From: Liolophura sinensis | Lineage: Eukaryota > Mollusca > Polyplacophora > Chitonida > Chitonidae | Assembly: GCF_032854445.1 (NCBI RefSeq) | Contig: NC_088300.1 | Coordinates: forward strand, 64,826,984-64,890,983 | DNA: 64,000 nt | Reading direction: 5' to 3' | Part shown: in pieces, positions 34,984 through 47,800 of the stretch | Position numbering within the stretch: the first letter of the stretch is position 1 | Layout of the letters: each line of letters starts with the position of its first letter | Position numbers and translations under genes: made by a program | Notes under the pieces: model-generated | What the model was told of the DNA's origin: nothing | The model's database searches: none | The model's input: the letters and a program-made list of their open reading frames with translations, nothing else

Positions 34984-35163
34984 ATGGAGGATGCTACAGT
35001 ACCACCAACTACTTGGAAAAGATATTCTCGCCTAGTTCGTCGGAACTTTGTGTCTGTGGCCCTCCCTGTGTTTGTGGTTACAACTATATACTTGGATTTG
35101 TCCAGAACCAAACGCTTCAAGGAACAGCGTGCGAAGCAGTCAGTTACATCAGAGTTAGTGTGA
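34984..35163 (+). CDS. Small single-pass membrane protein, 59 aa, unrecognised
   Basis: An exon starts at 34978 after tgatctttcag|, and the ATG at 34984 opens 59 codons ending at TGA 35161-35163; a donor (agctgg|gtaggt) follows 11 bases later, after 35174. The protein has a basic N-terminal half (W-K-R-Y-S-R-L-V-R-R), one hydrophobic stretch (V-S-V-A-L-P-V-F-V-V-T-T-I-Y-L) and a strongly charged tail (R-T-K-R-F-K-E-Q-R). Size and layout are like small mitochondrial inner-membrane subunits or assembly factors, but I cannot name it. The exon lies between the likely first exon (ends 32522) and the NDUFB1 exon (36552), so both ORFs may sit on one mRNA. The alternative is that it is merely an upstream ORF in a 5' UTR exon. 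Confidence 0.55.
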   Translation: MEDATVPPTTWKRYSRLVRRNFVSVALPVFVVTTIYLDLSRTKRFKEQRAKQSVTSELV

Positions 35164-36179
35164 TTACCAGCTGGGTAGGTTATCTTAGATAGATTGAGTT
35201 CCGAACTCTTTCGTTGTGGAAGGTAAAAGCAGTCCTCTTGTATCATTTGACCTCTGTCATTAATTTACCGCTCACTTGTCTCACCATGTTCTACGGGCAC
35301 AGATGACTTCTCTTTGTTTTAGAAACTTCTCAAGTTCTCAAATGTTCAGCTCCATGATTTTTTCTATCGTTTGTCTACCGGTAATCTCAATAACTTTTTG
35401 CAAAGCTTTTATCAGATGCCCCTGTTGTAGTAAATGCGATCCCACAGTAGTTGCCTAACATGATACAGTAGAACTTATTTTTTACCTTTTTTTAGTGAAA
35501 AAAGAGTACGAACTCGAAACTAAACTGTTGACGTAAGGCAAATGGTGGTTTGTAGCTTCAGAAATTTACAATTGCCCTTACAATTCCTGTGTGGAAGCGA
35601 CTTTTGTGATCAGTTGTAAACAGCGGGCCCAGGGCTATTGCTAAAGTAGTTATAAATGGTCACGACTGTCGTGTGTTCCATGTATTGCATGTGTGCTGAT
35701 GTGCACTCAAAATTGCTATCTGGCTTTAATATTGAAACTTTATTTAAAGAGGCAACTCGCTGAAAATTGAGTCAGTAATACTTTCTTATAAACCGCGAAC
35801 TTTACTTGCTGAAATAGTATTTCAAATATACTGACCAAAAAGAAGAAAGAATTTATGCTGTTTTGATTTTTTATCTTAAGTTCTTCCAAGCGTGATAGCT
35901 GGGCGGTGTAACCTGTTTTATATTTATCAATATATACAGGCACTGGATTGTGCAGCTAGATGTACTTGTAAAGTAACTCTGCATTATGAAATAGTTAAAA
36001 ACATATCCTTTTATGTTTATGATGCTGCTAATAACAATTCAGTTTATCTCCACGTAGTCAGTGCTAAGTCCATCCATGCAGATGCCCTGTGTCCTATATT
36101 AAGGTGACAAATTCATAAGTGTGGCATAAAACAATCAATCACAAGATAAAATTTTTGTATCTTTTAATTTAATGAAAGG

Positions 36180-36540
36180 CTTGCAAACATATCTCCAGAG
36201 CAGTTTATGTTAAATTCACCAACCTTACACCACACTTACACCTTGGCATGAGGAAGAACCCTATTTATTTTCATCAACCTTGACCTTTTTCTTCAAGGTC
36301 ATAGGGGTCATTTAAGTTAAATTTTATTTAAGCGGCTGCAACAGCAGTCTGAAATAAACGAAAAAGTTGTTATCCTAAAAAGGTATTCTCCTACTTCATG
36401 TTTGACAATTTCTAAATGCCACAAGAAGAAGACACATTATTATTAAGTTGGATCTTTTACATGATATTGTATTTGTGCTCAAGGCTGATGGGTTTTGAGT
36501 GCACAGTATTTTTATCAATTTTTTTATGTATATTTCTTTG
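36180..36540 (+). repeat. Dispersed repeat copy B
   Basis: Homologous to copy A at 1190-1720 (ccttggcatgaggaagaaccctatt, gctgcaacagcagtctgaaata, gttatcctaaaaaggtattct, tgtgctcaaggctga). It ends only about a dozen bases before the NDUFB1 exon acceptor, so the polypyrimidine region of that intron may come from the repeat. Confidence 0.75.
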
Positions 36541-36558
36541 TTTTTGTGCAGCCTGAAG

Positions 36559-36720
36559 ATGGGATCTTTTGTACAGAAGTTTGGCATTGTGGGTTTAGCT
36601 GTCACAGCTTACATCATTGGACGATACATTGAGCAGGCGGATGACAAGACGTTATTTAGGAACAAGAGCAAATTGTTTGGTGGCCGTGAACTTCCCCCTG
36701 GCCAGGAGCTCTGGAAATAA
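36559..36720 (+). CDS. NDUFB1: NADH dehydrogenase [ubiquinone] 1 beta subcomplex subunit 1
   Basis: A 53-codon ORF lies wholly within the last exon (acceptor ttttgtgcag| before 36552). One transmembrane segment follows a short start (F-G-I-V-G-L-A-V-T-A-Y-I-I-G), and then come the family hallmarks: a charged patch after the membrane helix, F-R-N-K-S-K-L-F, R-E-L-P-P-G and a C-terminal W-K. Length and order match the vertebrate MNLL subunit of about 58 residues. It is an accessory subunit of mitochondrial complex I in the inner membrane. The start is chosen because it is the first ATG in the exon and fits the family length. A poly(A) signal follows at 36875-36880. The upstream exon carries a separate closed ORF, so translation probably needs reinitiation, leaky scanning or exon skipping. 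Confidence 0.85.
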   Translation: MGSFVQKFGIVGLAVTAYIIGRYIEQADDKTLFRNKSKLFGGRELPPGQELWK

Positions 36721-36874
36721 CCCCAGTCCATGAGGGAGACATTGTGTGTGTGTGTGTGTGTTACAAATTCCAGTAGACATTTCTAGAAGATATATTTCTT
36801 TTCTCTCTGTAATGTTACAAAGTTTGGTGTAGGTGAGAACGACGTACACCTGATGTTCACATTGGTCATGAGAG

Positions 36875-36880
36875 AATAAA
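36875..36880 (+). terminator. Poly(A) signal of the NDUFB1 transcript
   Basis: AATAAA lies 155 bp after the NDUFB1 stop codon, beyond a (TG)n tract at about 36743-36760. Spacing is ordinary for a short 3' UTR. Confidence 0.6.
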
Positions 36881-37899
36881 AAATTTCAAATCTATGAAAA
36901 GTCTTTGTATTTGCTTTTCCTTAAAGTACTACTCCAGATCCACGAGAAACTTGGTGTAAAAATTAAAATGATATGAAGGAAATCCTATAGAACAGAGCTA
37001 ACACCATTGTTCAAAAGGATTCACACTGATTAATACCTTCAACAAATAGGTTATTACACTGAATTGTGTTTTTCAAATCTAGGAAAGCAATTCCTGCTGT
37101 GTTGATTCTGATGATTTAACCAGGCTTCTAGGACACATGGTTTGACTCTGAAGTAGCTCTTTAAATACCTATTTAAGAACTGGTCATACTAGGACTATAA
37201 ATACAGGTTTGGTTAAAACAAGCTGGAAAGGTTCCTTAAAGGCACAGTTGTGTTGCAAATGACAACTGAAAACTGCGTGTGAAAATATTTGTATTTGTAA
37301 CATTTTTTGAAGAGTGTTGAAAGGCATTCAGACATTTGAATTGAATGATGGAATTTATGAGCCATGCTGACCGTGTCTGGGAACTCTTTATTTATTTTTT
37401 TTTTCTGTTGTTCACCAGAGGGAAGGAAATTTTGAGAGCATCACATCAGTAATCTTTTATTCATTGGTAAAAAGAATTATTCCAACATTCAGTGTTGTGG
37501 TTAGAGTTGGAAAAAAAAATTCCTATGATTCCTCAATTTTGAAGATTGATTCAAAGTATTAAGGTGAGTAAGCAGGTTCAATCCCACCCGCCTGTGGACA
37601 GCAAATTCGTACATTCCCCTGCTCTCATTGTTCCAGAGGCCTTCATGACAAGTGATCAGTGGTGCATTTGGAGCCACTTATCAAGTCTCAACTCATTAGC
37701 AGACGACATGAAGGATCTAAAGGGCCATAACTCTGTTAAAATCCTGTGATGATACCAATTTTCAGGTCATCACACATCCAAGAGTCTCAAATATGATACA
37801 AAAAGTTCATGAGAACAATAACTTGCTCCATCTTGTGACAACCTTCAGATAAACATCCCTGGAACTGGGCATTTGTTTGAATATGTAACTTTGATAGTT

Positions 37900-38140
37900 T
37901 GCTGAGTGATGAGATGTATGTACGTGTAAGTATGCTTGGGGTTTAAGGTCGTACATTATAATTTGAAGATATGATGATGTGTTGTCTTGTCGCCACTGAA
38001 GTATCATGCCCTTGACACCAGACATGACACCCACCCAGTCACATTATGAAGACACATCTCAGGACTGAGCATCAAGCAAGGCAGCAGCAAGGACTATTGT
38101 TAAGTCTTCGGTATAACCTGACTCGAGTTTGATCCCAAGG
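37900..38140 (-). mobile_element. Second SINE family, inverted copy
   Basis: Read on the minus strand it gives cttgggatcaaactcgagtcagg, gatgctcagtcctgag, gtgtcatgtctggtgtc and gcatgatacttcagtgg, matching the copy at 19605-19905. Confidence 0.65.
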
Positions 38141-38384
38141 AGTAACGAGATGAAACTGACCCCCCATGGCACTTATTTTCTTACCAAATAGCGATGGATA
38201 GTAAGGTGTAGTGTGCATTTGTTTTCCTGCTTGATTCTCATTTTGGCAGTATTTTCAGCCACATCGTGGCCCGACACAGATTTTGTACATCCCCCTGCTC
38301 TCACTGTTCGTGGGCCCCTGTTGACAGTAAGTAGCTAAACTCACTCATGTGGTTAGTTTCGCGGTGTACAGTCTATGAAGACTT

Positions 38385-38520
38385 CTTGTCTGGTATGTCA
38401 GACATGGGAAGATTGTCAGTAACTTGCCAAAGGTTGGTGGTTTACCTCCTGCATACATAAAAAAGACCATCATATAAGTAAAAAATCTGATGAAGGCATC
38501 AAACAATTCAAATAAATAAA
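38385..38520 (+). mobile_element. Divergent SINE
   Basis: Degenerate body (catgggaagattgtcagtaacttgccaaagg) and tail (catcaaacaattcaaataaataaa). Similar decayed copies lie near 18990-19135, 55998-56125 and 60965-61078. Confidence 0.5.
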
Positions 38521-39424
38521 ACCATGAACACGTTCAAAAAGATATACTGATGAAGCTCATAAGATAAAACTAGACAAGATGTAACATGATCATTTCTTTA
38601 TTACTATAAAGATAACAAATGAGAATAGATCTTTGTGTTTTTTAAAACAGGTTAATTACATCAAAGTACAGCCTACTACTATTTACTGGGCTTACTGCCA
38701 TGTACTGTAATTTTTCAACCTTTTGACATGTTTGCAAGGTGTTTATTCAAGCATATTTTGAAGGCATTATTCCAGTTTGATAAAACTATACTTTCTGTAA
38801 AGCCCTGAAACTGACCAATCCAACCAATGTATTTTTGTCTCAAAAATCAAATTAAAAAATGAATAAATTGCACTCAAAGTTGCTCTTTTATATGCGAAAA
38901 GATTAAGGAATTAGGGTAGCTACATTTGTTCGTTACAATGTATTACTATTATCAGCATAACCCACCTGTTACAGCTCAGTCCACTGTTTGTTACTGGTGT
39001 AAGTAAAATGCCAGCAACACAGAGGAGAAAACTAGCCACCAGACTACAGTTTATTACAGTTTTTAGACTGTTCTACAAGCAGTTTGGGAGATAACACATT
39101 ACCTGAAGTATATTGTTTTACTGGATTGTTGCACCTGATCCAAAACAGATTTGTATGGTGTTTTGAACTACATGTAGATGGAAGACACGGTCACACCACG
39201 ACTGCAGCATGATGCATGTTTCAGCTATTGAGGTTAAAAGCATGTTTCAGCTATTGAGGTTAACAGCATGTTTCGATGTCAGCTCTACCACCGTGGTGCA
39301 TCATCATAGTGCTATAACACAATTTATGAACAGACTGTTGATAGTTCACAGAACCTTCTTCAACCACAAGCCATCTATACTTATCATACATGTTAATTTT
39401 ACTCTAGCAGTGGTTGACTTGGTT

Positions 39425-39600
39425 TATCTATTTATTTCTTTGATTTGTGTTCCACACCATACTCAAGAATATTTCACTTATGGTGGGAGGAAACCGAGCA
39501 GAACCTGGTGGAAACCCACGCCCATCCCACAGGTTGCAGACAGACCTTCCCACGTACAGTCGGAGAGGAAGCCAGCTTGAGCTGGACTTTCGCTGACTTG
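39425..39600 (-). mobile_element. SINE, minus strand, partial
   Basis: Inverted tail (tatttctttgatttgtgttccacaccatactcaagaatatttcactta), a deletion in the body, then ggtgggaggaaaccgagcag and ccttcccacgtacagtcggagaggaagcc. Confidence 0.8.
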
Positions 39601-40130
39601 AACCTGCAAGACAGTCATAAAGACAAAAAATGGCAAAATCTTTGAGATATATGTAAAAAGGGATGAAATGCATATCTTTGCATTTGTGTACTTTCCTTTT
39701 TCAATTCTTGCATCGAAATCCAGCGAAAATGTATTAAAACTACAAGATTTTAAAAAACAAGAAATATACAAGTCATGCAACTGTCCTCGCTAAATATATC
39801 AAACAGGTTTCTGTATTGGCCCTAAAACTTTGCCTCAAAAAGTGCCTTATCTGAGGCAAATAAAAATCACAAATTTTACAGTGCTGAATGTTGCACTTTT
39901 TTCTGGTAGGATGTCATTCTACCTTCCAACAAACCTCAAAAAGTTCAAATTATAATCTCAGAATTTGGCAAAATGAGGAACTTAATCACGGAAAAAAATA
40001 TTAGGTGATATACAGCCGTTTATGTGAACCATATTAGAATAGAGAACAATTTATTGTGTTATGTTAAGGATTTCATACTTTTTTGCCCATTTATTGGCTG
40101 CATTGCAAATGTAGCCCTCAAATCATAGCC

Positions 40131-40350
40131 TACCCTAATTCTTCTAAAATTTGGGTTAGATATTAGTGGTGTTGAAAGTAGAACAATACACTCTTTACCA
40201 GTCTTTTGGAACAGTAAAGATATGAGTATGTTGTTCATTAGATGGTCTAACCATGTGAGAGAAAAAAGTCAATATTCCTGCTAGAATTACATATGTATTG
40301 GCTAAAACGAGCCAACCAGGTGTCCCCAAAATTGGAAGAAATAGGGTTTT
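40131..40350 (-). mobile_element. MITE copy 3, inverted
   Basis: The ends taccctaattcttctaaa and aattggaagaaataggg are inverted to each other. The interior matches copy 1 in reverse (catatgtattggctaaaacgagcc). Confidence 0.7.
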
Positions 40351-41396
40351 CAAAGTGTACATGAAGTGGTTTTTGAGGTTTAGACCAGTATGGTGGCAAA
40401 ATGAATATGGTAGTGAGTGCAGTCTTGAAAGAAAATGCAAATATCACAGCAAATTTCTGAAGGATAACATAACTGAAATAACAAAATACTTTATGGTCAT
40501 AACAGTAAAAACAGTAATCATGTCATCTAAACCAAAGTATGGCCTACACTAAGGCTAAAGCATATCAAAACAGTTTTAAAAAATGCAATCATTGGTAATG
40601 GTATTTCACCTGCTTTTCCTATTACCAGCAAACAACATCTTTATAGTTGGGCTACACATATCTGCCTATGACTGATACAGCTGACATTAAATCATGCATT
40701 ATTACTTAATCAATGCAGTTTAAAATGCACATTATTGATTAACAATCATACCACATGAACCTTTACAATGTCTGTGCTTCACGACATCCATTCAGTTATA
40801 ACAACGTACTGAGCCAGTGTGGTGTGGTGTTTGTACCTCAACACCAATGTACCACTACCATTTCTACAGGGAATTGTAAAATTTACTACTACCAGTATCA
40901 CACAATTTCATACAGTGTCAGTATGTTAACAGATAGAGACACCTCTTACAATAATTTAACAAAACAAAATTCAAATTTGCACCATGCTACTTAACTATCA
41001 TAGACACACATGTTGACATTTGGATGAACATTTCAACAAGATATGTGAACATACATCATAATACAATATTAATACATGTATGGGTCACAACCCAACAATA
41101 CCGATCAAGTCAATGCCACATATAACCATGACATACTGGAACTATTTTACTACCAGTACAATAATATAAGAAAATAAATAAATCTCTCTAACACATGCAA
41201 AATACTAGTGATGGTAAAAGTTGCCAAGGTCTGATAACTAATAAATAAATATTATTAATAGTATGCTTATGATTTGTAAATTTTGGCAAGATCAGAAGAA
41301 TATTTCCTGTACAAGAAAATCTGAAATTCAGTTCTTTAGACTGGTTTAAATTGTACTATAATATATTATATGGATATAATATATAAATATATATAT

Positions 41397-41515
41397 TACA
41401 GACCTTCCCACATATGACTGGAGAGGAAGGTAGCGTGAGCTGGGCTTGAACTCATAGTGACTGCATTGATGCGAGGCTCCTGAATCTTGTGCTATGCCAC
41501 TTAGCTACAGAGACT
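41397..41515 (-). mobile_element. SINE head fragment, minus strand
   Basis: cagaccttcccacatatgactggagaggaagg, the inverted B box (cttgaactcatagtg) and inverted A box region (ccacttagctacagagac) are present. Confidence 0.75.
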
Positions 41516-41897
41516 CTTTCCTCTTTTGCTATCAACTGCACTCTTACACAAAAACAAGTGCAAATTTGTACTGGCTACCATATCTCGAAAAGCTGACGTC
41601 ATCTTTCATCCAAGTCCTACATTAAATGACTGACCCAAGTTAATCAATGAATTTATATTATTCCATTTGTACAGTGTCAAATCAAGCACTTGAGGAAGGA
41701 GCACTAAATTTAAGTTGGGTTTTGAGCTCTGATTCTTTGCCCTAAAGCTCCCTGTTGTTTATATGTTGCATTGTGCGTACCAACAAGAGAATTTTTTTGT
41801 TTTACAAACTATACAAGAAGAATGGATATCTTAGAGGATAAAATTTCAAAGAGATATATAACATATGTTGTATCTTTTTTATATATTAAACCATGTC

Positions 41898-44800
41898 TCA
41901 TCGAAACCATAATACATTTCGTGAGTATAGATGAGCATCTGCTGAATGTAATTCTAGTGCCCGTAGCTTAGCCGTGTACAACCTGTCTTTGAGCTCTTGT
42001 CGCTTGGCCACTTCTCGGGTGTAGATATCAGTATATCCTGTGAAATTCCTAATGTTTGAGTGATTGTCTGCGATCATTAAATCTGGCTTTTTCCTGATCA
42101 CATCCTTCAGGTACACATCCCTGTTGTATTTAGGTCTTCGGTTGTTGTGATCCTCTGCGAGGTTTTCCTTCCCGTAATTCTGCTCAAAAGTCACATGTTT
42201 CTTTGGGGTATCTGGGTCACGCTTCTCTTTCATTAGGCATGGTTGCTTGGAAGGGGATATATCATGATCTATGGACAGAGAAAAAATTTTTTTTATTAGA
42301 GCCCCAAAATTTTTATTATTTGAGGGTGACTTTGGCAAAAGTTGTAAACATTTCATCTTGACATTATAAAATAATGACATTATTCATAAATACTACTGAT
42401 ATCATGAAATGAAGATGAACATATATGTAATAGGCTGGTCTATTAAAGTAAATGTGGTTATGTATTATACTTCATTGAGATCTTGGGCCCAGTTGCACAA
42501 AGCTCTCTCATCGTTACGAGCTCGCAACTACCATGACAGCGTAATACTTACAGTACTGGTTGCCGTGGTAGTTAAGTGAACGTAACATTAAGATAGCTTC
42601 GTGAATCAGGGCCCAGGTCTATTTTTTAAATACACTGTACAAGGACATTGGACAATTAAATTTCAAAATGAGGTAAAATTCAGTGAGACAAAAAAAAAAC
42701 AACACCTTTAAACTCACAGCATCCAAGAAACTTAAATTAATCTATTTGCTACCGATATGAGATAAATGTGATATTCAACAGTGCAGCAAAACCAGTCAAT
42801 GTTGATGTGATATTCAACAGTGCAGCAAAACCAGTCAATGTTATTGATGTGATATTCAACAGTGCAGCAAAACCTAACAATGTTATTGATGTGATATAAA
42901 TGCGATATTAAACAGGGTCGCTACTTTCCTCGTGCAGAGGTGTGTAGCCCTCTGTCTACGAGTAATCAATATTTTTGAATGACCTGTTGGGGAGAGTGTA
43001 CAGTGCAGTAACACCCTCTCCCCCTCCCCCCTCCCCAACACAGAACAAGACATTAAAAGTTATAATCTCAGATATTGAAAGAACATATACCACCACCAGA
43101 GGGATAAAGTAGGTCATGTATTGGGTCTGTGGATAAATCTGTAAGATCAATCAAAAACAAAATCTGTGAGTAAAAAATCTGAAATACCTTACATGAGAAA
43201 ACACACAGAATTGTGCCTGTTGAAGTGAACTAGGCCAATGATCCACTACATGTTCACATGTACACACTTCTGCTGTACACGGTGCGGAGAACAGGGACGC
43301 ATACTGACACAAACAACACTGTTCTCTCAAATGCTTTTTCAACGCATTCCTGCAAAACTGCCTTGTCTGACATCATATAACATCCAAAAATTTTGATTTT
43401 GAGACTTCATTTATATCAGTTATTTAAGGGTTACTGCCTAAGCTTTTGATGATATACTTGCACAATTATGCTACTGCTTAACCACAAGGGCTTCACTTCG
43501 TTTGTTGTCGAGTTTTGAGGGGCTGTAGCTCTTTACCCATATATTACATGATATATAATCTCAATTTCTTGAATGGAAGCGTTATTTTGTAGGAAACAGT
43601 TTGGCTTTGTCGGGCATGTACAGTAAAGGTGCATGTAACACAACATTAAATTCACAAATACATGTACATTACACAACCCTTATTTCTGTACCCACAAGCA
43701 TTCCATCAAAAGCTGCCAGGTCTGAAGCTATTAATTTAAATTGGGCAACACAACAACAGTAACATCATTCTATGTCAAGGTCTACAGGTTGATATTCAAA
43801 TTCGACACATAGGAATTCTTCTCTATAAAGCTGCATTGTTTTGATCATGTTTTAGTTGCTAGTTTGATACTTTGATCTTGCTCAAGGTCTTCGCAAGAGT
43901 GCACTGAGCTACTCTCACCAATCAGTTGCACTAACAGAGCAACAAATACTTTTTGTGCCATTCTACCACCTAAAACAAGAACACATAAAACAAAGCCACA
44001 CAAGAGTTAAATTGCAAAAGAGAAAAGCAGAAAAAAGAGGAAATTTTAATGACTAGTTTGAAAATTGTCACAAGACAAAATATATGACAGAGTCTTGAAC
44101 ACATTGCACAACTCTGAATAGAAAGCACCAGTGGGTTGAGATGTAGTTACACTAAAGCACACACAAAATAACACAGACAATAATAAATTAACAGAATACT
44201 AATACACATAATATCCTAAATAAAGGGCGTGCACTTAAATGTATATCATTATAAATTCAGCTGCATAATACACGTATATATTTTCCAGTCAAATCCCAAA
44301 GCATAAAATGACTATTACATACAAGCAAGCTGTGCAAAGCCATTACGGATGCAAAATGCAGGAGTTAAAAACTTGGTAGACACAATTGGGAAAACCTTGT
44401 TTCCAATTCCATAGAAGAATTGTGAAGCCCGATGTAGCATGCCACTGTTTATGTCATTAGTATTACATAGCAGCATACACGTAACAAGCTTCTGTATATC
44501 ATGCAAAGCGAGTGTAGCATCAGAGAAACGTTCTACAAAGTGTGCACAAAACTTGCACAATCATAACTGTCATGTTAAAGTAAAAGGAAGCTAAAATATG
44601 AAGTACGGTTCATCATACAGACAACTTCAAACTATGCATAAATATACTTTCATTAACTTTTTATAAATTTTTGTGAGTTAAAGCCATTTAAACATTTGAA
44701 TTCTAAAGTGGGCTTTCAGAGTTCTGACATCACAGGAAGTTTTTCCAACTTTAATCATGACACTGAATGTTGGAATAACTTTTTTAACCCATGAGTAAGA

Positions 44801-47800
44801 GTTTTCTGAAATAATGTTCTCAGAATTCCTTCCTTCTGGTGAACATTAGGAAAAAAAGGTGATTTGATGTCAGAGTTCCTAAATACCGTCAGTATGGCTC
44901 ATAAAGCCCACCACAGAATTCAAAGATTCGATTGCCTTTCAACACTCTTAAAAAAAATCTAAAAAAAAAATGAAAGTATTTTTACACATAGTTTTCAGTT
45001 GTCTGTATGATGAACCTGACTTCATATTTTAGCTTTCATTTACTTTAACATATACTGAAGGTCTATGCTTCTATCACAGTTGCGCAAAGTCACACAGATA
45101 TTGTAAAACAGACCCCTGATACGTAGCATGATCCCTCCCAGTATACTGTTAAACTGTCAGCTCATTCAGGTTCACAGCAATCATAAAACTTTTGTCACAC
45201 ACACTTTGTAGAACAGACCCCTGGTACGTAGCATGATCCCCTCAGTACACCATTACACTGTAAGCTCATTCAGGTTCACAGCAATCATAAAACTTTTGTC
45301 ACACACACTTTGTAGAACAGACCCCTGGTACGTAGCATGATCCCCTCAGTACACCATTACACTGTAAGCTCATTCAGGTTCACAGCAATCATAAAACTTT
45401 TGTCACACACACTTTGTAGAACAGACCCCTGGTACGTAGCATGATCCCCTCAGTACACCGTTACACTGTAAGCTCATTCAGGTTCACAGCAATCATAAAA
45501 CTTTTGTCACACACACTTTGTAGAACAGACTCCTGGTACGTAGCATGATCCCCTCAGTACACCGTTAAACTGTCAGCTCATTCAGGTTCACAGCAATCAT
45601 AAAACTTTTGTAATACATTTTTTTAGAACTGACATATACTACAATTAACATGCATATGATTTAACATCATTGCACTGAATACATTATATACTGATGTTGA
45701 CATATATTATTCAATCAGATTCAACGTCAGTTTTTTTTTTTTTTTTTGGTTTTATGTGTTTTTTTCAGTTTTTATCAAATTTGATGAGATTTAACCACTG
45801 ACATGTCTTCTGAGTATAGACTGAACTCAGCCTGGCCTCAGCTTCTCACATGTACGATTTTCCTAGATCAGGACTGGCCCTAGGAAAACCAGACATAAAA
45901 CATACCATTTCACAGGTTGTCAGTCAGATTTGGCCAGGGCTATTTTACTAGTAGGATCCAGTAATTGGTTATTATTCAGAAAGAACTGCACATACTTATA
46001 AAGACCCCTTTGGCCAAAGCTTCAAACCGGTATATGAAAAATAAGGGATGGCAGAGAAAGAGCCACATAGATATAAAGATGGCTAAGCAATTGTGGGGAT
46101 GGTTATACAGGAGAGATGAATCATCAGCTGTAACCAAGAAAGGGCCACACTGGTCAGAACAGTCCTTGTTTACTACAGCCGGCCAGCCAAAAATGTCCAT
46201 GGATACACGTGTTTAAGTAGGATGAGCAATTAGGTATGGTTCTCGGAGAACAACACTTATCAAAACAGGCTTCAAAGATCATCAGTCAAAGAGTGCCATG
46301 GCAGCTTACAGGTGAGCTGAGCAACTAGACATGACCCATGAAGAACCACAAGCAGGGTGAGCGATCAGCTACATGTATGGCCTCGGGAAAATCACACTAG
46401 AGATCACCAGTCAAAGATGGCCTTGACAGCTTACAGGTGAGCTGAGCAACTAGACATGACCCATGAAGAACCACAAGCAGGGTGAGTGATCAGCTACATG
46501 TATGGCCCTGTGAAAATCACACTAGAGATCACCAGTCAAAGAGTGCCTTGACAGCTTACAGGTGAGCTGAGCAACTAGACATGACCCATGAAGAACCACA
46601 AGCAGGGTGAGCGATCAGCTACATGTATGGCCTTGGGAAAATCACACTAGAGATCACCAGTCAAAGAGTGCCATGACAGCTTACACATGACTTATACAGG
46701 CCCCACACTGACTAATACAGGCCCCACACTGACTAATACAGGCCCCACACTGACTAATACAGGCCCCACACTGACTAATACAGACCCCCTAATTGATGGC
46801 TGACAAAAATGGCTAAGACTACCTGTATGTTTGGATTCTGTGATCAGAGAGACAATCCCCAAAAAGGCTCCACATGATCAAAACGGATCCCTTCTGAGGT
46901 GAACTACTAACTATGGCATTGCTTCTCACAGGAGGGAGAGGCGATTAGGCAATGATAGGAAGATTAACTGTTATCCACAATGAACAACCCAGTCTAATAA
47001 GCCGGCTACACTGCTCCATGTCAACAGTAAACAGCAAGCAACAGACAATTCACACTGTAATTATACAGCTGTGACCGTAAACCAGTCAGTCCTTGCACAG
47101 TGTCAGATTTTCTTGAAGAGCAAGCATTTCTCTATTGGGTTGTATTGCTGGTGGGGTCTAGTATTGTTGGTGTGGAGTGGGCGTGGCTGGTCTCTATAGC
47201 GTGGCATCGGACTGGGGGAGAGCGCCTCCCGGCTAGCCTCTGCCTACCTGTAAACGACGGCGAAATCCCAACTCGTGGAGACATTATGTCAGATAGCTTT
47301 GGGATGTTTTCCACATTCATTCTTGACTTCTGGTGCTTCACGTCTTTCAGCATAGATTCAGCTCTGGAGAATAATGAATAAATAAATGTGATTGATGGAG
47401 TCCTCCATCAGTAATAATCAACATTGTAAACTTAATAACAAAATGACAGTGTAAAAACTTATTTCAATCTTCCTTTGAATGACCTTTTCTTCCTCTGACA
47501 ACACTGCAGCTAATGGCATACACATAGGCATAACTGCATCAAACTAAAATGGTATAATGTTGTAGGCTTCACTATTTACCAAATAACGTAGCACTAATGG
47601 AACTTCTTTGGTACATATTTTCCAGTGTTCATAAGACATGGTTATGGCTTTATCACTGGTAGCAATCCAGGGTTCATACCTATCAAGAAACATATATGTG
47701 TAGAAGATTTAAGACAAACTGCAAGGGATTAAAAAGCCAAACTAAGAACAGACAAGAACACAAATTGTGATTGGTACATTGTTCTTCAGTAAAGAATCAG

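Larger units (their letters stand above)
36900..41890. other. Intergenic DNA between convergent NDUFB1 and NEK2
   Basis: The two flanking genes end towards each other. No coding exon was found. The stretch holds SINE copies of two families (37900-38140, 39425-39600, 41397-41515), a divergent SINE (38385-38520), a MITE copy (40131-40350), and a dispersed repeat near 37330-37530 that is related to the foldback element at 44574-45060. The NEK2 3' UTR should occupy some of the right end, but I could not fix its poly(A) site. Confidence 0.5.

Noticed and set aside
39209-39580. 123-aa ORF between NDUFB1 and NEK2
   Set aside because: The second half is inverted SINE sequence and the first half contains a short local duplication (gcatgtttcagctattgaggtta); no coding signal.
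45100-46790. Regular repeats resembling a CRISPR array
   Set aside because: The repeats are head to tail with no unique spacers, the units are 104-125 bp, and the setting is a eukaryotic intron.
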